From positions 1-64,000 of the forward strand of contig CAYNEI010000006.1 in the NCBI GenBank assembly GCA_964396185.1: DNA of 64,000 bases, read 5' to 3'. A program made the position numbers and the translations under genes. Of the stretch, positions 1 through 6,920 are shown piece by piece. Within the stretch, counting starts at the first letter, position 1. Each line of letters opens with the position of its first letter. Source of the stretch: CAYNEI01 sp964396185. GTDB taxonomy: Archaea > Thermoplasmatota > SW-10-69-26. Below the pieces are notes generated by a model that saw nothing but the letters and a program-made list of their open reading frames with translations, was not told where the DNA came from and made no database searches.

Positions 1-2
1 AC

Positions 3-233
3 GCCCTGATCCGCGACGTCGTCGTGCCCGAGGAGCTCGAGCCCGCAGGCGAAGGTGTGGACACCGACGGCGATGGTGTCATCGACACCGAGGACCTGGA
101 CCCGCTGGACCCCCGTGTCCAAGATGAGGCGCTGGACACGCAGTCCACCGAGCAGCCCGATGAGACGCCTGGGTTGGCCGGGTGGATCGTGCTGGGGCTG
201 GTAGGGGCCGTGGCGGCGCTTCGGCGCCGATAA
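3..233 (+). CDS. C-terminal end of a surface protein (5' truncated)
   Basis: The reading frame is open from the window edge, so the start lies outside. The visible 76 residues hold an acidic calcium-binding-like repeat (DTDGDGVIDTEDLDP, thrombospondin type 3 style). A Thr/Glu/Gln-rich spacer follows, then a hydrophobic helix (GLAGWIVLGLVGAVAAL) and a terminal RRR. A spacer, helix and arginine cluster at the extreme C-terminus is the layout of archaeal sorting or anchoring tails of the PGF-CTERM type, here with PGL in place of PGF. I infer a secreted, C-terminally anchored surface protein; the functional ectodomain is not visible. Confidence 0.7.
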   Translation, partial: ALIRDVVVPEELEPAGEGVDTDGDGVIDTEDLDPLDPRVQDEALDTQSTEQPDETPGLAGWIVLGLVGAVAALRRR

Positions 234-303
234 CAACGAACGGCGATGCTCGATCCGCGGGCGCGGTTTCACGACGGTGAAACGGGAAGTTCCACCCACC
301 CCC

Positions 304-317
304 AACATACATATATG
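304..317 (+). promoter_or_regulatory. TATA box for the winged-helix/RelE-like pair
   Basis: ACATATATGT (308-317) is a perfect AT palindrome in otherwise GC-rich DNA. It lies about 30 bases before the ATG codons at 343/346, the spacing expected for an archaeal TATA box driving a leaderless transcript. Confidence 0.6.
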
Positions 318-342
318 TCGGGTGACACATCTGTTAGTGGGA

Positions 343-642
343 ATGATGTCCACCATCTCCCCACCGTCACCCTCCAAAGGCCCGAGCCCCACGTTGAGCA
401 CTCTCCACGAGGTCGAGAGCATCCTGCGTGAAGCCGAGGCCAACGACGATGGTCCACTGAGCTTGGCGGAGGTTGGCCGCCGGATGGAGGCCAGAAGCGT
501 GCGACACGCAACGATTCGGGCCTGTGTGGACGAGCTCAAGCGGTTCCACCTCGTCACCGAGGACCCTTCTGTTGGGGTCATGTGGACCTTGCACGAGGAC
601 CCGGCGTTCTGGGACGACGACGGCGCGGTTCGCCTCGCGTGA
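343..642 (+). CDS. small winged-helix protein, possible antitoxin/regulator
   Basis: Encodes about 99 residues. The core (LSLAEVGRRMEARSVRHATIRACVDEL then a KRFHLV turn) reads as a winged-helix DNA-binding domain, followed by a short wing and an acidic tail. An upstream in-frame ATG at 277 exists, but the TATA palindrome at 308-317 favours 343 or 346 as a leaderless start. The gene lies 18 bases before a RelE-like gene in the same orientation, so it may be the antitoxin or autoregulator of a two-gene module. That pairing is inferred from position; winged-helix antitoxins are less usual than ribbon-helix-helix or AbrB ones. Confidence 0.6.
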   Translation: MMSTISPPSPSKGPSPTLSTLHEVESILREAEANDDGPLSLAEVGRRMEARSVRHATIRACVDELKRFHLVTEDPSVGVMWTLHEDPAFWDDDGAVRLA

Positions 643-660
643 GATACGGGGCGGGACGCG

Positions 661-954
661 ATGACGGAGATCCTCGTAGACGAGGACGCCTGGGAACGCG
701 CTGGCGAGCCTCAACGCAAGAAACTCCGGTGGCACGCTGAACGGCTCCAGGAGACCCCCTTCCGGGGTGAGCGGATCCAGCGCACGCTCATCCCAGAGAG
801 GTTCTCCCACCTACCGAACCTCTTCCGCCTCGAGCTCCCCGGAGCCTGGCGTGCTCTGTACACCGTGGCCACGAGCCCGACGCGGGGTCAGCGGATCCGC
901 GTCGTCTGGGTTGGAGACCATACGGCCTACGACCGGCTCTTCGGGTACAGCTGA
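661..954 (+). CDS. RelE/ParE-like toxin-family protein
   Basis: 97 residues. The C-terminal pattern IRVVWVGDHTAYDRLFGY matches the conserved end of archaeal RelE-superfamily proteins, where a WxGDHxxYDRL(Y/F)G strand-turn closes the fold. The basic N-terminal half (QRKKLRWHAERLQ, FRGERIQRT) fits an RNA-binding surface. RelE relatives cleave mRNA on the ribosome and are held inactive by a cognate antitoxin. The partner here would be the winged-helix protein immediately upstream. Activity is not shown by sequence alone; a non-toxic RelE-fold protein is possible. Confidence 0.65.
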   Translation: MTEILVDEDAWERAGEPQRKKLRWHAERLQETPFRGERIQRTLIPERFSHLPNLFRLELPGAWRALYTVATSPTRGQRIRVVWVGDHTAYDRLFGYS

Positions 955-1017
955 CCCGCAGGCTCGGGCCTGGTCAGGACGGGTCTGGCGGCCCGGGGGT
1001 CCGAGTGCTGGACCGTG

Positions 1018-2508
1018 CTATCCCCCGAAGAGACTGAACCCCTCCAGCCAAGCGACCGCGGTCTCCATGGACCGCGAGTCCCCTGGACCCGCCGAGGGCT
1101 CGCCGGCGCACCCGTCTGTGCAGCCATCGGTGTACGCGACCACGAAGCGGCCGTCCGGCGTGGCCGCAGCATCGATGAAGTCGAGCAGGTTGCGGGCGCC
1201 CTGGCAGCTCGCCCCGCCCAGGCAGATGGGGCCGATCTGGACTGGGTCCTCGTCTGGGGTGGCCTGGATGCTCGTGAAGGTGGGCTGGTCAGCCCCAGCG
1301 TCCTCCGAGGCCACGAGGTAGAGGTGCCAACGGGTCTCGTCAGGTGCTGTGTTCGGGTCCACGGCCGCTGCGGTGCCGAGGAACGCGACGCCAACGCGGC
1401 CATCAGCGCCGGTGGCCAGGGCGTGGAAGACGCTGGTCTCGACCCCTGGCGGCGAGACGCGCCAGGGGCCATCCCAGCTCTGCCCCCCGTCGGCAGAGCG
1501 AGCCAGCAGGGTGATCCGGTCGCGGTCGGCCCAGGTGACGTAGAGGGTCCCGTCTGGGGTGAAGGCCACGTTGGGTGCCGCGCTGATCGCCCAGGTCCCC
1601 GTCTCGACGCCAGCCCGGACCGTCCAGCTCAGGCCACTGTCCTCGCTGACCGCGATGCTTGGGCCGTCGATCCCGCCCGGGAGGCCGATGTAGACGCGCC
1701 CGTCCGGGGCCACGGTTGGCACGCCAGCAGCACCGGCGCACCGGTCCCCCACCGCTGTGCCTGCAGGCCGGGACCAGGCGCAACCGGCGACCCGGCTCTC
1801 GATGGGCCATGTGACCCCACCGTCGTAGCTCATCGAGCAGTGGGTGGCGGCATGGAAGACGACGCTGGCGCCGATGAAGAGCGGCGGGATCGGCTTGTTG
1901 TAACAGAGGTAGAGCACGGTCGGGTGCTGGCCTGCCTGGACGAACGGGTTCTCGCCCGGGCCCGGTGGGCCGCCGCCGAGTTTCTGGAAGTCCACGCTTG
2001 GGACCGCGCAGGCGTGGTCGTTGCGATCCCAGCTCTCGCCAGCGTCCTCGCTCCAGGCGATGGCGGTGCAGACCGTGCCGGGCGTCATGTGGTCAGCGTA
2101 GACGCGCTCGGTGACGGGATCGGTCCAGAGCATGGGGTCCCAGGTTCCCCCGAGGTCGGCCACTCCCATGCCGTACCCGTAGTCGTAGACCCCCTCCCAG
2201 CTCGACCCGCCGTCCTGGCTGCGCAGGGTGAGATCGAAGGACTGGAGGAAGAGCTCGCCGGTGGGCAGGGAGCCGATCATGGGCTCTGCGCCCTCGAAGC
2301 CGGTCAGCGCGGTGTGAGCAGTGAGGGTGGGGGCGGTCGAGTCTCTGTCGGTGGCGTTCGTCCCGTCTGGGCGGAAGGTCAGGGAGGCGGGATCGCGGTT
2401 CTGATCGGGCGAGGTCTCGTTGGCTGGCGGCAGGCGCTCATCCCCTCCGATGCATCCGGTCAGGCCGGCGAGCAGCAGCAGGCACGCCAGCATCCATGGT
2501 GGTCGCAT
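1018..2508 (-). CDS. BNR/Asp-box repeat lipoprotein (sialidase-like propeller)
   Basis: About 496 residues from the ATG at 2508. Upstream in-frame codons would add 30 residues before the signal peptide and are unlikely. The N-terminus MRPPWMLACLLLLAGLTGC is a Sec signal with a lipobox, so the mature protein is lipid-anchored outside the cell. At least five Asp-box motifs of the S-x-D-x-G-x-x-W type occur (SQDGGSSW, SEDAGESW, SYDGGVTW, SEDSGLSW, SADGGQSW), typical of sialidase-fold beta-propellers. Such propellers bind or cleave glycans, but most BNR lipoproteins lack the sialidase arginine triad, so no enzymatic function is assigned. A TATA-like TTCATAAAC lies about 27 bases upstream. Related BNR lipoproteins occur at 5330, 28683 and 55697. 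Confidence 0.8.
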   Translation of the reverse strand: MRPPWMLACLLLLAGLTGCIGGDERLPPANETSPDQNRDPASLTFRPDGTNATDRDSTAPTLTAHTALTGFEGAEPMIGSLPTGELFLQSFDLTLRSQDGGSSWEGVYDYGYGMGVADLGGTWDPMLWTDPVTERVYADHMTPGTVCTAIAWSEDAGESWDRNDHACAVPSVDFQKLGGGPPGPGENPFVQAGQHPTVLYLCYNKPIPPLFIGASVVFHAATHCSMSYDGGVTWPIESRVAGCAWSRPAGTAVGDRCAGAAGVPTVAPDGRVYIGLPGGIDGPSIAVSEDSGLSWTVRAGVETGTWAISAAPNVAFTPDGTLYVTWADRDRITLLARSADGGQSWDGPWRVSPPGVETSVFHALATGADGRVGVAFLGTAAAVDPNTAPDETRWHLYLVASEDAGADQPTFTSIQATPDEDPVQIGPICLGGASCQGARNLLDFIDAAATPDGRFVVAYTDGCTDGCAGEPSAGPGDSRSMETAVAWLEGFSLFGG

Positions 2509-2615
2509 GGGCCAAGCGTGGGGAGGGGGGTTTATGAAGAGGTTCTCGAGCGCACGGAACCGTCGGTCCCTCCCAAGTCGATCGAGAGGGGTGGCCAAGG
2601 GGGCACGCGAGCCTC

Positions 2616-4745
2616 TCAGGCCGGGTACATGCGCACCGTGCGGCCGTCCTTGATCCGCTCGATCAGGCCGACCTCTTCCATGACCTGGGTCAACTCGCTG
2701 ATCCGGGACTTGGGCCGCTCGAGCTCGTCGGCGAGCTCGGTGACGCTCAGGCCAGGGTCCGCCTGGATGAGGGCGAGGAGCTCCTTCGCGCCTGTACGGG
2801 CCAGGACGTGGGCGTGCTCGGCTTCAGGGTCACCGGTGGGGTGGATCACGATGCCGTGGGCCGAGCGGCTCTGGACGATGAAGTCGGTTGACTCGAGTCG
2901 GCGCAGGTGGTAGGCTACGGTGGCGCGGTGGCTGTCGAGCTCGCGTGCCAGCTCGGGCAGGCGGATCCCGGGGTTGTCCCGGACAATCTCGAGGATGCGT
3001 GAACGTAGCGGGTGGTCGAGCAGATCCTTGGCTGTGAGTCGTGAATAGAGCGCGGGCAGAACCCGCGTGACCGGGCTGAACGCGATCCCTCCTGTGACCA
3101 AGGCGAGCCCGGCAAGGCCGAGCGCACCTGCGGGCAGAACCGGGTCGAAGGCGGGTTCCTGTTGCGGCGGGGCCGCGTCGAGGAGCGTGACCGGTGTAAG
3201 GCCCGAGGCCCGGCCCACCTCGGTGCGCGTGTACGTGACCACGGGTTCACCGTCGAAGACGTAGATCCCGTGCTCCCGGTAGACCGCCTCGCCTGTGGCG
3301 GAGTCCCACGAGCAGTCGGCCAGGGCGACGTTGCCCACGAGCGCGCTCGACTCGTCCCAGGGGATGTTGCCCAGGGCAGGGTGGTAGACGATGACGACGG
3401 GAAGGCCGGTGGCGCCCTTCTCTTCAAGCGTGGGGACCCACTCCATGAGGCCCTGGATCGAGGGCCCCTTCGTGGGCGGGGGAGTGCTGCCAACGAACCA
3501 GGCCGCCTGGCCGGGGTTCCAGAGCTGGGCGGGTGAGGTGGGATGGGGGAGCGGGAGGGAGAGGGCATCAGGCGGCGGGGCTCGGCTGGCCTGGACGAAG
3601 GCGGCCAGGTTCTCGTCGGGAGCGCCCCAGTACGTGGTCCACGAGGCCCGGCCGCTCTCGGAGGGGACCAGGGCCGCTGCCGGCTCGAGCTGTCGGTCCT
3701 CGCACTGGGCGAACCCTCGGGCCGGCGCGGTGGGGTGCAAGACCACGTCCGCCTCGGCGTAGAAGGCCACCGCGAGCCGGGCGCTTGGGTTCTCTTGGAA
3801 ATAGGTGTCCCCGCGGGGGTCCTGGCGGGTGGCCTCGTAGGTCGAGCGCAGAGGGAAGGTCGCCATGTCGCCGGTCGCGGGCCCGCCTGCATCCCAGGTG
3901 GTGATGGGGATCGGTGGCGCGCGTGGAAGGGGGTCCGTGGCTGTAGCAAGCGGTTGCTGGCCGGGTGCGTAGCCCACCATCCGGGCGGCATAGGTCGTCG
4001 TCCGGATGCCTTCAGGGGTTGCGGTCTCGTGGGTGGTCGTCATCTCCAGGGGCATGGAGACGGCCGGCGAGGTGCGGATCGTGTAGACCTCGTGGAGGGC
4101 AGCACCAGAGGCATCTGCACCATCGCGGCTCAGCGTCACCACCCATGTCGCACCCCAGTCAGGGTGCATCTCCCAACCCGCCCGCAGCTCAAAGCCGGAG
4201 GAGCTCGGTGACCCTTGGGCTGCCAGGCATGCCTCGAGGGCTGCAAGGGCCGCCTCAGGGCTCTGACCCACAAGCGAACCGGTTGGGTCCTGCTGGCAGC
4301 CACGGTCGACGAAGCTGGTGCCGTCCCAGACGAACACCGCGTCCTCGAACGTCGTGCGCCCATCCGCGTCGGTACCGAACACGGAACGGATCGCTTCTGG
4401 GGTGCCCGGAAGCTCGGAGAAGTGGATCGACTGCTGGTAGCCGATCAGCGGGTTCGTCCCGGCTGCCTGAGCGGTGGTCATGCGCAACGTGGGTCGCTCG
4501 ACAGGCGCCCCCATAGGAACCGGGACCTCGGCCAAGACCCACTCCTGGTCCCAAGCACCGGACCACTCGGTGGTCTCACCGTCAGGATGGGTCGTGATCG
4601 AGCTTGCCGTGTAGCTGGCCCGGTCGCCCTCCAGCGGCATGGCGAGCACCGTGGCCGGGTCGTCGGGAGCCGTGGCTGCCTCGAGGCCGGCACCGACCAA
4701 AAGCAGGAGCGCGCCCAGGATCACTGGGATGAACCAGTCCCGCAT
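2616..4745 (-). CDS. membrane-tethered transcriptional regulator: ectodomain + TM + two winged helices
   Basis: About 709 residues. A signal/anchor helix (DWFIPVILGALLLLVGAG) precedes a roughly 510-residue extracytoplasmic region of unrecognised fold. A second membrane helix (about 537-558, ALGLAGLALVTGGIAF) leads into the cytoplasm. Two winged-helix domains follow: about 575-635 (DHPLRSRILEIV, PELARELDSHRATVAYHLRRLE) and about 650-709 (SVTELADELERPKSRISELTQVMEEVGLIERI). This order suggests a one-component sensor whose outer domain controls DNA binding inside. I chose the ATG at 4745 because a TATA-like AAGCTTTTCA lies about 28 bases upstream; 4754 is also possible. The gene is monocistronic and faces away from the MNT gene. 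Ligand and target genes are unknown. Confidence 0.75.
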   Translation of the reverse strand: MRDWFIPVILGALLLLVGAGLEAATAPDDPATVLAMPLEGDRASYTASSITTHPDGETTEWSGAWDQEWVLAEVPVPMGAPVERPTLRMTTAQAAGTNPLIGYQQSIHFSELPGTPEAIRSVFGTDADGRTTFEDAVFVWDGTSFVDRGCQQDPTGSLVGQSPEAALAALEACLAAQGSPSSSGFELRAGWEMHPDWGATWVVTLSRDGADASGAALHEVYTIRTSPAVSMPLEMTTTHETATPEGIRTTTYAARMVGYAPGQQPLATATDPLPRAPPIPITTWDAGGPATGDMATFPLRSTYEATRQDPRGDTYFQENPSARLAVAFYAEADVVLHPTAPARGFAQCEDRQLEPAAALVPSESGRASWTTYWGAPDENLAAFVQASRAPPPDALSLPLPHPTSPAQLWNPGQAAWFVGSTPPPTKGPSIQGLMEWVPTLEEKGATGLPVVIVYHPALGNIPWDESSALVGNVALADCSWDSATGEAVYREHGIYVFDGEPVVTYTRTEVGRASGLTPVTLLDAAPPQQEPAFDPVLPAGALGLAGLALVTGGIAFSPVTRVLPALYSRLTAKDLLDHPLRSRILEIVRDNPGIRLPELARELDSHRATVAYHLRRLESTDFIVQSRSAHGIVIHPTGDPEAEHAHVLARTGAKELLALIQADPGLSVTELADELERPKSRISELTQVMEEVGLIERIKDGRTVRMYPA

Positions 4746-4895
4746 CTGACCCATGGGTAGACGGGGGGATGAAAAGCTTATCGCCAGATGGGCGGAACGG
4801 TCGTTCGTCCGACCCATCGAGGTGAGGGTGGGGCCTCAAGCCCCTAAGACTCCCGCTTCTCGTCCTCCAGGGGAGGGGATCGTCGGCTTGGCGGG

Positions 4896-5201
4896 TCACG
4901 CCGACACGACCTCGTTCTCGACGCGGTCGCGCAGCCACGGTTTCAAACCGTCTCGAGTCGTCAGATCAACGTCGATCCCCAGGAGCTCGGCCAGTTCCTG
5001 TTCGAGGCCCACGAAACGGATCATCCCGATGGGACGGTCGAAGCTGACGAGGATGTCAACATCGCTTCGCCCCGTCTCCTCGCCGCGAACATAGGAACCG
5101 AAGACGCCGATCTCGGAAACGCCGTAGTCCTCGGCCAGCCGAGGCTTGGCCTCCCGGAGGCGGGACCGAATCTCCTCCAGAGGCGGTGGGCTGGACATCA
5201 T
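4896..5201 (-). CDS. MNT-type minimal nucleotidyltransferase (orphan)
   Basis: 101 residues with the nucleotidyltransferase core GSYVRGEETGRSDVDILV, in which the GS pair and D-x-D residues coordinate metal and nucleotide. In HEPN-MNT modules such proteins AMPylate and silence a HEPN ribonuclease toxin. No HEPN gene lies on either side: downstream is the membrane regulator and upstream a divergent lipoprotein gene. This copy is therefore an orphan, or its partner is elsewhere. A TATA-like CCTATAAC (about 5223-5231, minus strand) is about 26 bases from the tandem ATG codons, supporting a leaderless start. Confidence 0.75.
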   Translation of the reverse strand: MMSSPPPLEEIRSRLREAKPRLAEDYGVSEIGVFGSYVRGEETGRSDVDILVSFDRPIGMIRFVGLEQELAELLGIDVDLTTRDGLKPWLRDRVENEVVSA

Positions 5202-5280
5202 CCATACATGTTCTCAGCCGGGGTTATAGGCTTCTCTATCGCTTCGGCCACCTCCTGTAAGCTGTGGAGCATCGGCTCGA

Positions 5281-5350
5281 CCAGAAACGCTATGACAGAA
5301 CACCCCCACTCGTGGCCGAGGCATGGGTCGTGCGAACCGCGTTGATGGCG
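5281..5350 (+). repeat. leader/signal-start module, copy 1 of a duplicated ~70 bp sequence
   Basis: Bases 5281-5350 are nearly identical to 6850-6920. The block covers the likely promoter, the ribosome-binding region and the GTG start with the first six or seven codons. The genes downstream of the two copies are unrelated (BNR propeller versus S15 peptidase). Confidence 0.85.
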
Positions 5351-6712
5351 ATGGTGATGCTAGCAGCCGGTCTAGCCGGCTGCATCGGAGACGAATCCGC
5401 GGACAGACCGGCTGAACCCCCCGCCCCCGCTGAGCCATCTCCTCCCGGGATCGCATTCACAGAGGCCCAACCGATCCCACACGACGGCCGGGGCGCCGAG
5501 CCGAACATCGCGATCATGGACGAGGGGACGATCTTCGTGGCGGCCAACGGGGCCAGCAGTGTCCAACCCAACGTAGCGCAGGGCGCCTCGTGGCTCTGGC
5601 GCTCCATGGACGGTGGCAGGTCGTGGGACACCCTGCGCGGACCCGCGAATCCAGGAGGAGCCAGCCCTGCCACGCCTTGGGGGACGGGCGATGCCGACGT
5701 TGTGACCAGCCCCGACGGCTGGGTCTACTACACCGACTGGTGGGTGCCCAACAAGCCGTTGATCTCTGGTCCCCACGGCAATTTCCTGGTCGAGGGGTCT
5801 CCCGATGGGGGTGAGACGTGGACGCGCAACAATCCGTTCGCCGCGCCTGACGAGGACCTCAACGACCTGGACCGCCAGTGGCTCGTGGCGGGCGAACCGG
5901 GAGAAGTCGGTCTGTTCTACAGTGACAAGCAGCCGGAACGCCACCTGGACGTCGTGTGGAGCGCCGACCACGGCCTCACCTGGTCGCTGCCCGTCGTCGT
6001 GGTCCCCGCCGAGGAGGGCAAGCACTACCGCATCGGTCATCCTCAGCGCACACCCGGAGGGGTGTTCCTCTTACCCTACGGTCTGACCCACCTCGAAGAG
6101 GACAAGGCCAAGGATCCCGCCGAGGTCATGATCGCGATCTCGGAGGATAGCGGCACGACGTGGGAGCAGGTGGACGTGGCCGACGTGCCCGGCGGGTTCG
6201 ACAACGGGTTGGCGGTGCAGGGGGCCGTCGACGATGCCGGCAACGTGTACGTGGTCTGGGCGGCCCGGACCAACGAGACGATGACCGTCTTCTTCTCGGA
6301 GAGCGCGGATGGCGCGAGGACGTGGTCGGATCCGGTGACGATCCGCGCCCGCGGTCTCAACTTCATGCCCTGGGCGGCGGCCACCGGGGATGGTCAGGTT
6401 GCCCTGGCCTGGTACGGCGGCAACGCCACCGGCGAGGCGACCGAGGCCGTCGACGACGCCGAGTGGTTCGCCTACGTGGCCGAGCGCGCGAACCGGTCGG
6501 CGCCGTGGGTCGTCCAGAAGGTCGACACCCGCCCGGTGAAGTTGGGCCCCATGTGCCCGTCCACGCCCTGCCAGGGCGACACGCGCGATCTGCTGGATTA
6601 CCTGAGCCTCGACTACGCGCCGGACGGGCGGCTGCACGTCGTCTTCGCTCGCTCGCAAAGCGTCACCGAAGACCCGTTCACGACTGTTCACCATATCGCC
6701 GAGGTGTCGTGA
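5330..6712 (+). CDS. BNR/Asp-box repeat lipoprotein
   Basis: About 460 residues from a GTG at 5330, giving the signal VRTALMAMVMLAAGLAGC with lipobox. Asp-box motifs include SMDGGRSW, SPDGGETW, SADHGLTW, SEDSGTTW and SADGARTW, indicating a sialidase-fold beta-propeller on the cell surface. The upstream ATG at 5322 is in another frame. An Asp-box protein of similar length is encoded at 1018-2508 on the other strand; the two share the ending pattern LGPMCPSTPCQGDTRDLLDY / GPICLGGASCQGARNLLDF, so they are paralogs. The promoter and signal start are shared almost base for base with the S15 gene that follows. No catalytic residues are assigned. Confidence 0.8.
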   Translation: MRTALMAMVMLAAGLAGCIGDESADRPAEPPAPAEPSPPGIAFTEAQPIPHDGRGAEPNIAIMDEGTIFVAANGASSVQPNVAQGASWLWRSMDGGRSWDTLRGPANPGGASPATPWGTGDADVVTSPDGWVYYTDWWVPNKPLISGPHGNFLVEGSPDGGETWTRNNPFAAPDEDLNDLDRQWLVAGEPGEVGLFYSDKQPERHLDVVWSADHGLTWSLPVVVVPAEEGKHYRIGHPQRTPGGVFLLPYGLTHLEEDKAKDPAEVMIAISEDSGTTWEQVDVADVPGGFDNGLAVQGAVDDAGNVYVVWAARTNETMTVFFSESADGARTWSDPVTIRARGLNFMPWAAATGDGQVALAWYGGNATGEATEAVDDAEWFAYVAERANRSAPWVVQKVDTRPVKLGPMCPSTPCQGDTRDLLDYLSLDYAPDGRLHVVFARSQSVTEDPFTTVHHIAEVS

Positions 6713-6759
6713 AGCACGTCCCAGGTAGCGATTCACAAGGCCTCCAGGAGGTTCGTTGA

Positions 6760-6780
6760 GCCGTTGTCCCGCGCAACGGC
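6760..6780 (+). terminator. GC-rich hairpin after the BNR gene
   Basis: GCCGTTG (6760-6766) and CAACGGC (6774-6780) form a 7-bp stem with a 7-nt loop, 48 bases past the stop at 6712. No T-run follows, so termination is only a suggestion. Confidence 0.35.
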
Positions 6781-6849
6781 ACCGATCTTGACCGCGTCCC
6801 CGGGCTGAGGTACTCTCGTACTGATACTCACCATGACAGGCCGGTTCCA

Positions 6850-6920
6850 CCAGAAAGGCTATCACGGAACACCCCCACTCGGAGCCGGAGGCATGGGTCG
6901 TGCGAACCGCGTTGATGGCA
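6850..6920 (+). repeat. leader/signal-start module, copy 2 of a duplicated ~70 bp sequence
   Basis: Near-identical to 5281-5350 with one single-base indel and a few substitutions. It contains GGAGG about 10 bases before the GTG at 6900. Confidence 0.85.

Noticed and set aside
1015..2913. Plus-strand ORF (632 codons) spanning the BNR lipoprotein and the regulator gene end
   Set aside because: It crosses two well-supported minus-strand genes and lacks any domain.
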